From assembly GCF_012939955.1 (NCBI RefSeq), contig NZ_SPMY01000074.1, forward strand, positions 1 through 34,160: DNA of 34,160 nucleotides, in the 5' to 3' direction. Numbering within the stretch: position 1 is the first letter of the stretch; every line of letters starts with the position of its first letter. Below are positions 17,088 through 26,702 of this stretch, in pieces. This DNA comes from Candidatus Accumulibacter phosphatis. Its GTDB lineage: Bacteria > Pseudomonadota > Gammaproteobacteria > Burkholderiales > Rhodocyclaceae. The position numbers were made by a program, and so were the translations under genes. A model generated the notes under the pieces. It was not told the DNA's origin. It worked only from the letters and a program-made list of their open reading frames with translations, and did not search any database.

Positions 17088-19993
17088 CCCACCCGATAAA
17101 ATCACCCCGCAAGCTCATCGAAGTCGCCTTGCCACTCGATGCCATCAACAAGGCGTGTGCGAGGGAGAAGTCCATCCGGCACGGGCATCCTTCCACGCTG
17201 CATCTGTGGTGGGCGCGGCGACCGTTGGCGGCGGCGCGGGCGGTGATCTTTGCGCAGATGGTCAATGATCCCGGCTACCAGCAGGGCGGCGGGTTCAAAT
17301 ATGGAAAGAACAAGAAGGACGCCGCCATCGAGCGGAAGCGGTTGTTCAAGATCATCGAAGACCTCGTGCTGTGGGAGAACACCACAAAGGAGGAATTCTT
17401 AGAACCTGCCCGCGCCGAGATTCGCCGCTCGTGGCGGGAGGTGTGCGAACTGAACAAGGGCCACCCGCAGGCCGCCGAGTTGTTCAATCCCGACAAGCTG
17501 CCCGCCCTGCACGATCCCTTTGCCGGTGGCGGAGCCATCCCGCTGGAAGCGCAGCGGCTAGGGTTAGAGGCATACGCCAGTGACCTCAATCCCGTGGCCG
17601 TGCTCATCAACAAGGCCATGATCGAGATCCCGCCCAAGTTCGCGGGCAGGCCGCCCGTTAACCCGGCAGCAGTGAAGCGTGGCGAAAGCTCGGCTACGTG
17701 GAAGGGAGCCACAGGTCTGGCGGAAGACGTGCGCTATTACGGCGCTTGGATGCGCGAGGAGGCGCAGAAGCGCATCGGCCACCTCTATCCGCCGGTGGAA
17801 ATCACGGCGGAGATGACGAAGGAGCGGCCCGACCTCAAACCGCTCGTCGGCCAGAAGCTCACCGTCATCGCTTGGCTGTGGGCGCGGACGGTCAAGAGTC
17901 CCAATCCGGCGTTTTCGCATGTAGATGTGCCACTGGCGTCCACGTTCATTCTCTCCAGCAAGGAAGGGAACGAGTCTTATGTGGTGCCCATAGTGGAGGG
18001 CAACCAGTATCGATTCACTGTAAAGATCGGCACTCCACCACAGGGCGCAGGGCAAGGAACAAAACTGGCCCGGGGGGCGAATTTCAAATGCATTCTGTCC
18101 AATGTCGCGATGGAAGGCGACTATATTAAGTCAGAGGGAAGAGCCGGGCGAATGGGTGGAAAGATCGTGGCCGTCGTTGTTGATGGCCCAAAGGGTCGAA
18201 TCTTTATCGAGCCTACGCCAGCAATGGAGGTGTGCGCAAAATCCGCCAAACCCTCTTGGTCACCTGAGACATCACTCCCTGACGATCATCGAAACTTTTG
18301 GACGTTTAACTACGGCATCACCACATATGGAGGTCTCTTCACACTTCGACAGATGGAGGCCATGACGACCTTCGCCGAAATCATTGGGGAGGCGCGAACT
18401 AGAATTCGGGTTGATGCCCTAGCCACCGGGATGGATGACGGTGTTTGTCTTGATAAATCGGGCGAGGCATCTACGAAGGCCGGCGCTGTCGCTTATGCTG
18501 AAGCTGTCAGTGTTTACCTCGCATGCGCTCTGGGACGTGCGAGCGATTACTGGACGTCGCTTGCAACGTGGGAACCAGGCGGTGGCTTCGTTGCACATGG
18601 TTTCACGAAACAAGCGATTCCAATGGTTTGGGACTACGCAGAATCAAATCCATTTTCTGATGGCACGGGAAACTGGGAACAAACTTGCGTTAGCTGGGTC
18701 GTTCGTGTTTTACAGAATTTCACTCCTGCTGCAGGTGGGTTATGCAACCAGGCGGATGCGACCCGGCAGTCTTTTTCAAAAGATAAAGTGGTCTCCACTG
18801 ATCCCCCTTATTACGACAATATCGCCTACGCTGACCTTTCCGATTACTTCTATATATGGATGCGCCGCAGTCTACGAAGTGTCTTCCCCGAACTATTTTC
18901 AACAATTGCAGTTCCCAAAATGGAGGAACTCATTGCTAGCCCACACCGTCACGGCGGCAACGTTAAGGCTGAATCATTTTTCCTTAACGGAATGACGGAA
19001 GCGATGAGAAGAATCTCCAACCAAGCACACATCGCTTTCCCCATTTCAATTTACTATGCATTTAAACAGTCTGAGACCAAAGCCGAAGGGGGGACTTCTT
19101 CGACGGGGTGGGAAACATTCTTGGAAGCGGTCTTTCAGGCTGAGTTGTCGCTTTGTGGCACATGGCCGGTCCGGACAGAAAGAGTAAATCGCTCGGTCGG
19201 AATAGGAACCAACGCTCTCGCCTCCAGCATCGTCCTCGTCTGCCGTAAGCGCCCATCAGATGCGCCCTCCATTTCCCGCCGCGAGTTCATCCGCGAGTTG
19301 AACAGCGTGCTGCCCGAGGCGCTCGACGAGATGACCAAAGGTTCCGGTGAAGAGCGTTCGCCCGTGGCCCCGGTAGACCTTTCGCAGGCCATCATCGGGC
19401 CGGGTATGGCGGTCTTTTCCAAATACGCCGCTGTGCTTGAGGCCGACGGCTCGCCCATGAGTGTGCGCACAGCCCTCCAACTCATCAACCGCTTCCTCGC
19501 TGAGGACGATTTCGACGCCGACACACAGTTCTGCCTGCACTGGTTCGAGCAGTTTGGGTGGGGAATAGGCGAATCCGGAGTCGCTGATGGCCTGGCCCGT
19601 GCCAAGAACACCAGCGAAAATGGTCTCGTTTCGTCTGGCGTTATCTTCTGGAAAGGCGGGAAAACACGCTTGCTCAAGTGGGCTGAATATCCCACCGACT
19701 GGGACCCGCGCACCGACCTCCGCCTGCCCGTCTGGGAAGCCCTGCACCAACTTATTCGTGCCCTGAAACAAGGCGGCGAATCGGCCTCCGGCGCGCTCCT
19801 CGCCGCCCTCGGCGGCAAAGCCGAAGCCATCCGCCAACTGGCCTATCGTCTATATACCCTGTGCGAGCGGCTAGGCAAAGCTGAAGATGCCCGTGCCTAC
19901 AACGATCTCATCACCAGTTGGACCGGCATCGAATCCGCCGCCAACAGCGTGCCTAAACCTGCTGACCCGCAAGGGACACTCTTTGAAAGATAG
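17084..19993 (+). CDS. DUF1156 DNA methyltransferase (COG1743 / PglXI-like)
   Basis: A 969-aa adenine-type DNA methylase of the DUF1156/COG1743 family. The N-terminus carries the DUF1156 signature ([32 protein letters not shown]). Motif I is [14 protein letters not shown] at about residues 142-155, and the catalytic motif [15 protein letters not shown] lies near 573-585, with about 420 residues between them, probably partly target recognition. Family members modify host DNA and occur in type 3 BREX (PglXI) and in clusters annotated as anti-phage-associated with DUF499. The ATG overlaps the ptuB-like stop (ATGA). Base composition from roughly 17900 to 19240 looks less GC-rich than on either side. 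No frameshift is seen. Confidence 0.85.
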   Translation: MTHPIKSPRKLIEVALPLDAINKACAREKSIRHGHPSTLHLWWARRPLAAARAVIFAQMVNDPGYQQGGGFKYGKNKKDAAIERKRLFKIIEDLVLWENTTKEEFLEPARAEIRRSWREVCELNKGHPQAAELFNPDKLPALHDPFAGGGAIPLEAQRLGLEAYASDLNPVAVLINKAMIEIPPKFAGRPPVNPAAVKRGESSATWKGATGLAEDVRYYGAWMREEAQKRIGHLYPPVEITAEMTKERPDLKPLVGQKLTVIAWLWARTVKSPNPAFSHVDVPLASTFILSSKEGNESYVVPIVEGNQYRFTVKIGTPPQGAGQGTKLARGANFKCILSNVAMEGDYIKSEGRAGRMGGKIVAVVVDGPKGRIFIEPTPAMEVCAKSAKPSWSPETSLPDDHRNFWTFNYGITTYGGLFTLRQMEAMTTFAEIIGEARTRIRVDALATGMDDGVCLDKSGEASTKAGAVAYAEAVSVYLACALGRASDYWTSLATWEPGGGFVAHGFTKQAIPMVWDYAESNPFSDGTGNWEQTCVSWVVRVLQNFTPAAGGLCNQADATRQSFSKDKVVSTDPPYYDNIAYADLSDYFYIWMRRSLRSVFPELFSTIAVPKMEELIASPHRHGGNVKAESFFLNGMTEAMRRISNQAHIAFPISIYYAFKQSETKAEGGTSSTGWETFLEAVFQAELSLCGTWPVRTERVNRSVGIGTNALASSIVLVCRKRPSDAPSISRREFIRELNSVLPEALDEMTKGSGEERSPVAPVDLSQAIIGPGMAVFSKYAAVLEADGSPMSVRTALQLINRFLAEDDFDADTQFCLHWFEQFGWGIGESGVADGLARAKNTSENGLVSSGVIFWKGGKTRLLKWAEYPTDWDPRTDLRLPVWEALHQLIRALKQGGESASGALLAALGGKAEAIRQLAYRLYTLCERLGKAEDARAYNDLITSWTGIESAANSVPKPADPQGTLFER

Positions 19994-20005
19994 AGGACCC
20001 AGTTT

Positions 20006-22825
20006 ATGAGCATGAAACCCTGGCGCGAAGTCATAGTGCCGCATCCTGATGTGCTGAATGGCACCTTCCAGCAATCCGAGTTTGCCGCCGACCTGACCGC
20101 CGTGCGGACGGGCAGGGCAACCCCGGAATACGGCGACGCAAAGTCCTTTTACGAGCGTACTTTCATCACCGAGGGCATGGGCAAGCTGCTCACCCAGGTG
20201 GCGCAGCGGCTCAATGGCAAGGGCGGCGAACCGGTCATCCAGTTGCAGACCTCCTTCGGTGGCGGCAAGACGCACACGATGCTAGCGGTGTATCACTTGG
20301 CAAATCGCCAATGCGCGCTGGGCGATTTGGCCGGCATCCCGGCGCTGCTCGATCACGCGGGGGTGATGGATGTGCCGACGGCCAAGGCGGCGGTGCTCGA
20401 CGGTACGGCCCATGCCCCAGGCCAAGCGTGGAAGCAAGGCAAGCAGGCGATCCGCACACTGTGGGGCGAGATGGCGTGGCAACTGGGTGGCACAGAAGGT
20501 TTTGCGCTGGTGAAAGAAGCGGATGCCAGCGGCACCTCGCCGGGCAAGGATGTGCTGTGCACGCTGCTGACCCAGTGTGCGCCCTGCGTGGTACTGCTGG
20601 ATGAACTGGTGGTGTATATCCGCCAGTTTGTGGAGAGCCAGGCGCTCAGCGGCGGCACCTACGACAGCAATCTGTCTTTCATTCAATCACTGACTGAGGC
20701 GGCCAAGCTGGTGCCGAATGCAGTAGTGCTGGCATCCTTGCCGGAATCGAACAGCCAGGCCGGTGGGCCGCGTGGTGTGGCGGCATTGCAATCGTTGGAG
20801 GCGGTCTTCAATCGAGTGCAGGCGCTGTGGAAAACGGTGGCCCCCGAAGAGGCTTTCGAGATCGTCCGGCGGCGCTTGTTCGAGTCGATTCGTGACGCCA
20901 AGGCGCGTGATCTGGTGTGCCGTGCCTTTGCCGATGCCTATGTGGCCGAGGGTGCCAAGGTGCCGCAGGAAACGCAGGAAGCCCGTTACTTCGACAGGAT
21001 GGTGCAGAGTTATCCCATCCACCCCGAAGTGTTCACCCAACTCTACGAAGAGTGGACGACCATCGACGGCTTCCAGCGCACGCGCGGTGTGTTGAAACTG
21101 ATGGCCAAAGTCATCTTCCGCCTATGGCAGGACAACAACAAAGACCTGATGATTTTGCCCGGAAGTCTGCCGCTCTACGATGGCAGTGCGCGCAACGAAC
21201 TGGTCTACTACCTCGGCCCAGGCTGGGACCCGGTGATCGACCGTGACATTGACGGCGAGCGAGCCGAGACCACGGTACTGGAAACGAAAGAAACCCGCTT
21301 CGGTTCGGTGCAGGCTGCCCGCCGCGTGGCGCGAACGGTATTCCTCGGCAGTGCACCGTCATCAGTGACCACCCGACCCGGCATACGTGGCCTTGACCGG
21401 GCGCGCGTGCTGTTGGGCTGCTTACAGCCAGGGCAAACGTCCTCGCTGTATTCTGATGCGCTGAACCGGCTGGCGGATCAACTGCATTACCTGAATTCGT
21501 CCGGAGATAAGGCGCAGGAAGCAACGCGCTATTGGTTCGACACCCGCGCCAACCTGCGGCGCGAAATGGAAGAGCGCAAGAAACGGTTTGAAGACGGTGT
21601 GGTACGCGGGCGCATGGCCGATATTCTCAAGCGACTTACCAGCAACGCGGCGTTCTTCGATGGCACCCATATTTTTACCCCGCACAGCGATGTGCCGGAT
21701 GACAGTGCGCTGCGGCTGATTGTGTTGCCGCCTGAACAGTTCTTCTCGCGTGAAGAGTCTCGCGCTGCCTTTGAGGGCGTGCTTGAGCACGTCAGGAGCC
21801 ACGGCACCACGCCTAGGTATCGCGGCAACCGTTTACTTTTCCTTGCGCCGGATCACGGTGCGCTGACCCGACTGCGCGATTGCATCCGGGTGTCACTGGC
21901 CTGGAACTCCATCATCGAAGAGTGGCGGCAAATCGACTGACGCTAGACAATCTCCAAACGAACCAAGCCAAGAAGGAACTGACGACAGCAGAGGACGTGC
22001 TGCCGCGTGTGGCGCGGGAGTGCTATAAGTGGTTGCTCTGCCCGACGCAGGATACGCCGACCGCAGCCAAACCAACGGTGGAGGTGTTCCCGCTCAATAC
22101 CGGCGGCGCGGCGCTGGGGCCCGAGATCGAGCGGGTGTGCATCGACAACGTGCTGGTGATCACGATCTGGTCGCCAATCCATCTGCGTGATGAGTTAAAG
22201 AAGCTTTACTGGAAGGCAGGCAAATCAGCCATTGGCGGCATGGCTTTCTGGGAAGACACGCTGCGCTACCTCTATTTGCCACGCTTGAAGAACCGCCAAG
22301 TTCTGGAGCAAGCCATTGTCAAAGGCGCAGGCAGCCGAGATTTTTTTGGCACGTCTTACGGTCAGCATGAAGGCAAGTTCGACGGCTTCAAAGTCGGCGA
22401 TGCCAATGTGCAACTGGACGACACGCTGCTGCTGATTGAACCCGATGCCGCCAAGGCGTATGAGGCGGCGCTTCCGCCTGGCCCAACACCGCCGGGGGGG
22501 GGCGGGGCCGGGTCCACTTCCGCCTGGGCCGGGACCGAAACCACCCGCACCTGTGCCGCCAGGACCGATACCGCCCGGATCCGCGCCAACGCCCAAGCAC
22601 CGCGCTTTCCACGGCAACGTCGCCATCAACGCTTCGACGGCCAGAGTGCGGTTGGTTCAGGTGGCGGAGGAGATCATCGCCGTGCTCGTCGCCGACCCCA
22701 ATGCGGACATCAAGATTACGCTGGAAATCCAAGTTGGCTTTCCGTCCGGCGCGTCAGATCAAACCAAACGGGCTGTCACGGAGAACGCGAAGATGCTGGG
22801 CTTTAAGAATGCGGATTGGGAGTAA
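20006..22825 (+). CDS. DUF499 AAA-type ATPase (BrxC/PglY-like), two frameshifts
   Basis: A large P-loop ATPase of the DUF499 family, to which BREX BrxC/PglY belongs. Walker A lies in [17 protein letters not shown] (about 80-95) and Walker B in [15 protein letters not shown] (about 194-208). It starts 12 nt after the methyltransferase stop. The first frame ends at 21940, but homologous-looking sequence continues in another frame ([17 protein letters not shown]) if one A is added at the AAA tract 21930-21932. That frame in turn fails at a G9 run, 22494-22502, where a proline/glycine linker leads to a small C-terminal domain ending at 22825. Repaired, the product is about 939 aa with a multiple-of-three length. 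It presumably powers assembly or DNA handling with the methylase and helicase. Confidence 0.82.
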
Positions 22826-23226
22826 AGCGTGATGACTTATCACAGGTTGATGCCACTGTCGGCAATGTGGAAGATGCGGACTGGAAGACCTGCGCTTCGG
22901 TTCTGAACGGGACTTACCGATATATCTCCAAGTCCAAAATGGCTCCAGCCGCTGCGCAGGCGCCGGTCAGTCTGGAATGCTGACATAGTATAGCGAATGT
23001 CGGCTTCTATTTTCCTTCACCCGCGCGTAAGGGTCGGTGGCAGCCGACCACCTCGCAATCCCTGCCGCATACAACGCGCCGCTTTTGGGGCGCTGCAGCA
23101 TGGCAGGAAGGCAGTCCCCGAAAATTTGATGCCCGGTCTTGCCATGAGCCCCCCCAACATTCTTATCGCCTAGCGCCGCTCCCTCTTAGCGTGCAATTTG
23201 TCCCTTTTCGTGAGCCGACCCCATCT
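22826..23226. other. Junction between defence operon and recombinase copy 2
   Basis: No full gene. An open frame without an ATG runs from about 22807 to TGA 22981-22983 (TTG 22816 is a possible start) and encodes a protein-like tail, NVEDADWKTCASVLNGTYRY and on to QAPVSLEC. It could be a very small protein or the end of a lost gene. A dyad GGTCGG-N6-CCGACC at 23032-23049 has no T-run. Confidence 0.35.
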
Positions 23227-24240
23227 ATGACCCGGCGTGATCTTGCCGAAGGATTGGACGATCTTCCCGTGAGCGACACAAACCCCCTCCCCGTCCTCCC
23301 GGCCGTTGCTTCCCGGCTCCTGACCGCCGAACAGTTCCAGCGCCTGGCCGATGTTCCCCCCGAAATCGAATGGTTCGCCAATCTCGGCAACAAGGCCACC
23401 CGCCGCGCCTACGAAAACGCCCTCGGGGATTTCATGAAGTTCACCGGCATCGTGAAGCCCGAGGAATTTCGCGGCGTGACCCGCGCCCACGTCATCGCCT
23501 GGCGCGACGACCTGGTGCAGCGCGCCTTGAGCGGCATGACGGTACGGCATCGCCTGGCGGCGCTGTCGTCGCTGTTCGAGTCCCTGTGCGAGAAGAACGC
23601 CGTGACCCATAACCCGGTCAAGGGCGTCAAGCGCCCGCCGGTGGAAAGCTACGAAGGCAAGACCCCTGCGCTCGGTGACCATCAGGCGCGCAAGCTGCTG
23701 GACGCGCCCGACGGCGTGTCACTCAAGGGCAAGCGCGACCGCGCCATCCTGGCCACCCTGCTCTATCACGCCCTGCGGCGTGACGAACTGTGCCGGTTGA
23801 CGGTCAAGGACTTCAAACACGAGCGGCGCGGGGTGCCGCACCTCAAGGTGTTCGGCAAGGGCGGCAAGATCCGCTATGTGCCGCTGCACCCCGTTGCCAG
23901 CGGCTTGATCGGGGACTATCTTGAGGTCGCCGGGCATGGCGCAGACGATTCCGGCGCCCTGTTCCGGCCGCTGCGCAACAACTGCACTACTGGCGGACTG
24001 GAAAGAGCGATCACGCCCGACGCGGTTTACAAATTGGTGCGGCAATACTCAACGGCGTTGGGTTTCGCGGTCGGGGCGCACGCGTTGCGGGCGACTGCTG
24101 CGACCAACGCGCTTGACCACCAAGCCGACATCGCCAAGGTGCAGGAGTGGCTGGGTCACGCCAACATCGCCACTACGCGCATTTACGATCACCGCAAGAC
24201 CCGGCCGGAGGACAGTCCGACGTTCAAGGTGGCCTACTAG
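23227..24240 (+). CDS. Tyrosine recombinase/integrase, copy 2
   Basis: A 337-aa near-duplicate of the recombinase at 9562-10572. About 17 substitutions and one inserted residue (NNCTTGG against NNCTGT) were counted by eye. The catalytic set is kept: HALRR, GKGGKIRYVPL, HALRATAAT, LGHANIATT and TRIYDH. I start it at ATG 23227 because similarity to copy 1 begins there; the frame extends to 23191 but the extra residues have no counterpart. No parDE genes precede it and no ribosome binding site is obvious. Changes cluster in the N-terminal 30 residues and near the segment before ERAITPDAVYK. Both copies remaining intact suggests recent duplication or continued selection. Confidence 0.88.
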   Translation: MTRRDLAEGLDDLPVSDTNPLPVLPAVASRLLTAEQFQRLADVPPEIEWFANLGNKATRRAYENALGDFMKFTGIVKPEEFRGVTRAHVIAWRDDLVQRALSGMTVRHRLAALSSLFESLCEKNAVTHNPVKGVKRPPVESYEGKTPALGDHQARKLLDAPDGVSLKGKRDRAILATLLYHALRRDELCRLTVKDFKHERRGVPHLKVFGKGGKIRYVPLHPVASGLIGDYLEVAGHGADDSGALFRPLRNNCTTGGLERAITPDAVYKLVRQYSTALGFAVGAHALRATAATNALDHQADIAKVQEWLGHANIATTRIYDHRKTRPEDSPTFKVAY

Positions 24241-24449
24241 AGAATGCTAGCGTCCTCTATCTGGCAGGACCGTCCACTGGGGTTTTGCACTTAATTTCCG
24301 CCGCGACATCCTGCCGGCGTGCTTGAGCTGAGGGGCGGAGCTCAACACCCGGAGTGCGTTGAAGTTGCCATGCGTCATCGATGCTGTTGCGCCTGGCGTT
24401 GTGTGGTTTGCCACCACTCCCGAGCGGAGGTGCCGCGTAAAATTCGCCA

Positions 24450-24734
24450 ATGATCCGTTCCTAACTCATCTATCGACTCGCTGCCCTCTTCCCGCAGTTC
24501 ACGCCCAAAGATACCGAGCTTGCGGTCAAGACCATTCTTGAAGCGCTGAGCAACACGCTGGCGAAGGGGGACCGCATTGAAATACGCGGTTTCGGAAGCT
24601 TCGGGCTCAACTACCGGCCGCCCCGTACTGGGCGCAACCCAAAAACCGGTGAGGCCGTGCAGGTTCCAGCGAAAGCTGTGCCCCACTTTCAGGCGGGAAA
24701 AGAACTGCGTACCAAGGTCGACTCGGGCAGATAA
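24450..24734 (+). pseudogene. IHF-beta-like gene, copy 2, with nonsense codon 5
   Basis: Aligned codon for codon with 10732-11016 over 95 codons, no indels. Codon 5 is TAA (24462-24464) where copy 1 has GAA, so translation stops after MIRS. The rest is otherwise intact, with about six changes (such as A to L at residue 13 and R to Q in the EAVQVP segment). No in-frame ATG follows early enough to restart a full protein. Inactivation by a single base, with the body preserved, points to a recent event. Copy 1 could supply the function in trans. Confidence 0.8.
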
Positions 24735-24837
24735 CGGCCACCTGCCGCCGCTCGTCGTTTCCCCAAACCAGCCACCTGGGCGACCGCAGCCCTCTGCAAC
24801 CTGCCAGCGACGCCCCCGCGCCTTTCTGGCCCGGCAT

Positions 24838-25030
24838 CATTTGCAAGCCAGAACGAGCCGCAAGGCGAATTGCTGGGGGCGTCAACGCTGCCTTGGAGCG
24901 CTTCTTCCTGAATCTCAAGATGGAGCGCGTCTGGCCGAAAATCCAACCATGCCGAGACCACTCGTGATGTGACCGACTACATCGTTGGCTTCTACTTCTA
25001 CAGCAGCCTCCGCGCCTGGCTACCCTGCAA
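24838..25030 (+). pseudogene. IS3-family transposase OrfB C-terminal remnant
   Basis: Pieces of an IS3-type DDE transposase C-terminus lie in successive frames: RTSRKANCW, then ALERFFLNLKMERVW with the catalytic-domain glutamate region (24890-24934), then DVTDYIVGFYFYSSLR (24966 onward), matching the usual DYI-FYN-R-H ending. At least two frameshifts and a stop separate them. The remnant lies outside recombinase copy 2, mirroring the OrfA remnant left of parDE. No terminal inverted repeat was found. Confidence 0.6.
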
Positions 25031-25305
25031 CCCCGAACGCCACAGCTTCCGCATTGGCAGGGCTTTCATCCCAGGTTTCCACCGGGATCGCCCCTTCGGT
25101 GCAGCGTGGAACTCGGCCATCGTTGCAACCTCGAAAAGCTTGAGCCGAGGAGTCTGGATTAGTGCCGGACGTACCACCAATCTGGCACACCCCAAAAGCT
25201 CAGCTCTCGATTTCCCTGAATCCTTTTGATAGTTCGTCCGTCTTCAAAGGAAGAGCACCCGGGTGACGCAACTGACGTACGGGAAAAGAGCATGGAGCAG
25301 AAGCA

Positions 25306-26343
25306 ATGACTGGACTGGTGGCACGCTGGCCGCAACAAAGCCCGCGAATCTTTCTAATCGCCGCAGCGGCGATCTGGTGGGGTTTGTACCAAACTCTCAT
25401 TCCGTTCTCCGAAGCCTTGGTCGCACTGTTTCCGGTCGCCCGCGATAGTCATCTCGGCGGCGCGCTGCAATTCTTCTTCTACGACACACCCAAGGTGTTG
25501 ATGCTATTGACCGGCGTAGTGTTTGCCATGGGCATGATCAACAGCTACTTCACACCCGAACGAACGCGTGCGTTGCTTGCGGGTAGAACTGAGGGTGTAG
25601 CCAACGTGATGGCCGCCACACTGGGCATCGTGACGCCATTTTGCTCCTGTTCCGCCGTGCCGCTGTTCATTGGGTTCGTCCAGGCCGGTGTGCCTCTAGG
25701 GGTGACCTTCTCGTTTCTCATTTCTGCGCCGATGGTTAACGAGGTGGCCTTGACCTTGTTGTTTGGCATGTTTGGCTGGAAAGTGGCGATGCTCTACCTC
25801 GGGCTAGGTCTGAGCGTGGCCATCGTGGCGGGCTGGATCATCGGCCGGCTAAAGATGGAAGACTATCTGGAAGACTGGGTGCGCGACATGCCCAAGGCTT
25901 CGGCCCGATTCGAGGATTCTGGCGTGACGTTGGCAGAGCGAATTGAAGGTGGCTTTGCGGCGGTACGAGAGATTGTCGGCAAAGTCTGGCCATACATCCT
26001 TGTCGGCATCGGCCTTGGAGCCTTGATTCACGGCTATGTGCCGGAAGAATTCATGGCTTCCTTCATGGGCAAAGAAGCGTGGTGGTCGGTACCGTTGGCG
26101 GTAGTTATCGGTGTGCCTATGTACACCAATGCTGCCGGCGTGATTCCGATCGTCCAGGCACTGCTGACCAAGGGAGCCGCCTTGGGAACTGTCTTGGCCT
26201 TCATGATGAGCGTGATTGCATTGTCGTTACCGGAAGCGATCATCCTGCGCAAAGTACTCAAGATTCGCTTGATCGTTACCTTCATCGGCGTCGTCGCTAG
26301 CGGCATTCTGCTGGTGGGCTATGTCTTCAACTGGTTGCTATAG
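25306..26343 (+). CDS. arsP: ArsP/DUF318-type permease
   Basis: A 345-aa inner-membrane permease with about eight to ten hydrophobic segments. The diagnostic sequence PFCSCSAVPLFIGF (C113 and C115) begins a conserved stretch through PLGVTFSFLISAPMVNEVALT, and a second conserved loop VPMYTNAAGVIPIV lies in the C-terminal half. Family members characterised as ArsP export trivalent methylated or aromatic arsenicals; others are unassigned permeases. It is followed at 11 nt by a small thioredoxin-like gene, the common arrangement for this family. The 275 bp upstream (25031-25305) hold IS debris and no recognised regulator. Given the arsenic genes downstream, an arsenical substrate is likely, but other metalloids cannot be excluded. 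Confidence 0.75.
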   Translation: MTGLVARWPQQSPRIFLIAAAAIWWGLYQTLIPFSEALVALFPVARDSHLGGALQFFFYDTPKVLMLLTGVVFAMGMINSYFTPERTRALLAGRTEGVANVMAATLGIVTPFCSCSAVPLFIGFVQAGVPLGVTFSFLISAPMVNEVALTLLFGMFGWKVAMLYLGLGLSVAIVAGWIIGRLKMEDYLEDWVRDMPKASARFEDSGVTLAERIEGGFAAVREIVGKVWPYILVGIGLGALIHGYVPEEFMASFMGKEAWWSVPLAVVIGVPMYTNAAGVIPIVQALLTKGAALGTVLAFMMSVIALSLPEAIILRKVLKIRLIVTFIGVVASGILLVGYVFNWLL

Positions 26344-26354
26344 GGTAGATTGAG

Positions 26355-26591
26355 ATGAAAGAAATTAAGGTATTGGGTACAGGTTGTGCCAAATGCAAGA
26401 ACACCATTGCGCTGATCCAACAGGTGGCAGAAGCTACTGGCGTAGCGGTCAATATCGAAAAAATCGAAGAACTACGCGACATCACAAATTACGGCGTCAT
26501 GAGTACGCCAGCTGTCGTGCTTGATGGAAAGGTCGTGCATACGGGGGGTATTCCCAGCCGCGACAAGATCGAGCAATGGCTGAACCATTGA
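26355..26591 (+). CDS. Small thioredoxin-like redox-active disulfide protein
   Basis: A 78-aa single-domain thioredoxin-fold protein of the MTH895/TM0996 type. It has strand EIKVLGTG, active site C11-x-x-C14 (CAKCKNT), and the cis-proline segment GVMSTPAVVLDGKVVHTGG. Such proteins often follow DUF318/ArsP permease genes and may pass thiol-bound arsenicals or electrons to the two-cysteine permease; that role is inferred. The start is 11 nt after the permease stop. Confidence 0.85.
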   Translation: MKEIKVLGTGCAKCKNTIALIQQVAEATGVAVNIEKIEELRDITNYGVMSTPAVVLDGKVVHTGGIPSRDKIEQWLNH

Positions 26592-26702
26592 TGCGACGTC
26601 GAAATGTTCAAGGAACAAGCGGCTACGCCTTTCCTTCTCCGTGAGATTGCACCATGGGGCAAGAGAAGCACCGGAGCCGATTCCAGTTCAAGGAGGATTG
26701 CC

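Larger units (their letters stand above)
23227..24734 (+). repeat. Recombinase-IHF module, copy 2 of a direct repeat
   Basis: Direct repeat of 9562-11016. It differs in having about 50 extra bases between the two genes and a nonsense mutation in the IHF-like gene. Recombination between the copies would remove about 13.7 kb, including the whole defence operon. Confidence 0.8.

Noticed and set aside
11466-22825. Canonical DISARM
   Set aside because: The helicase resembles DrmD-type SNF2 proteins, but no drmA, drmB (DUF1998) or drmC (phospholipase D) gene is present and the methylase is of the DUF1156 type.
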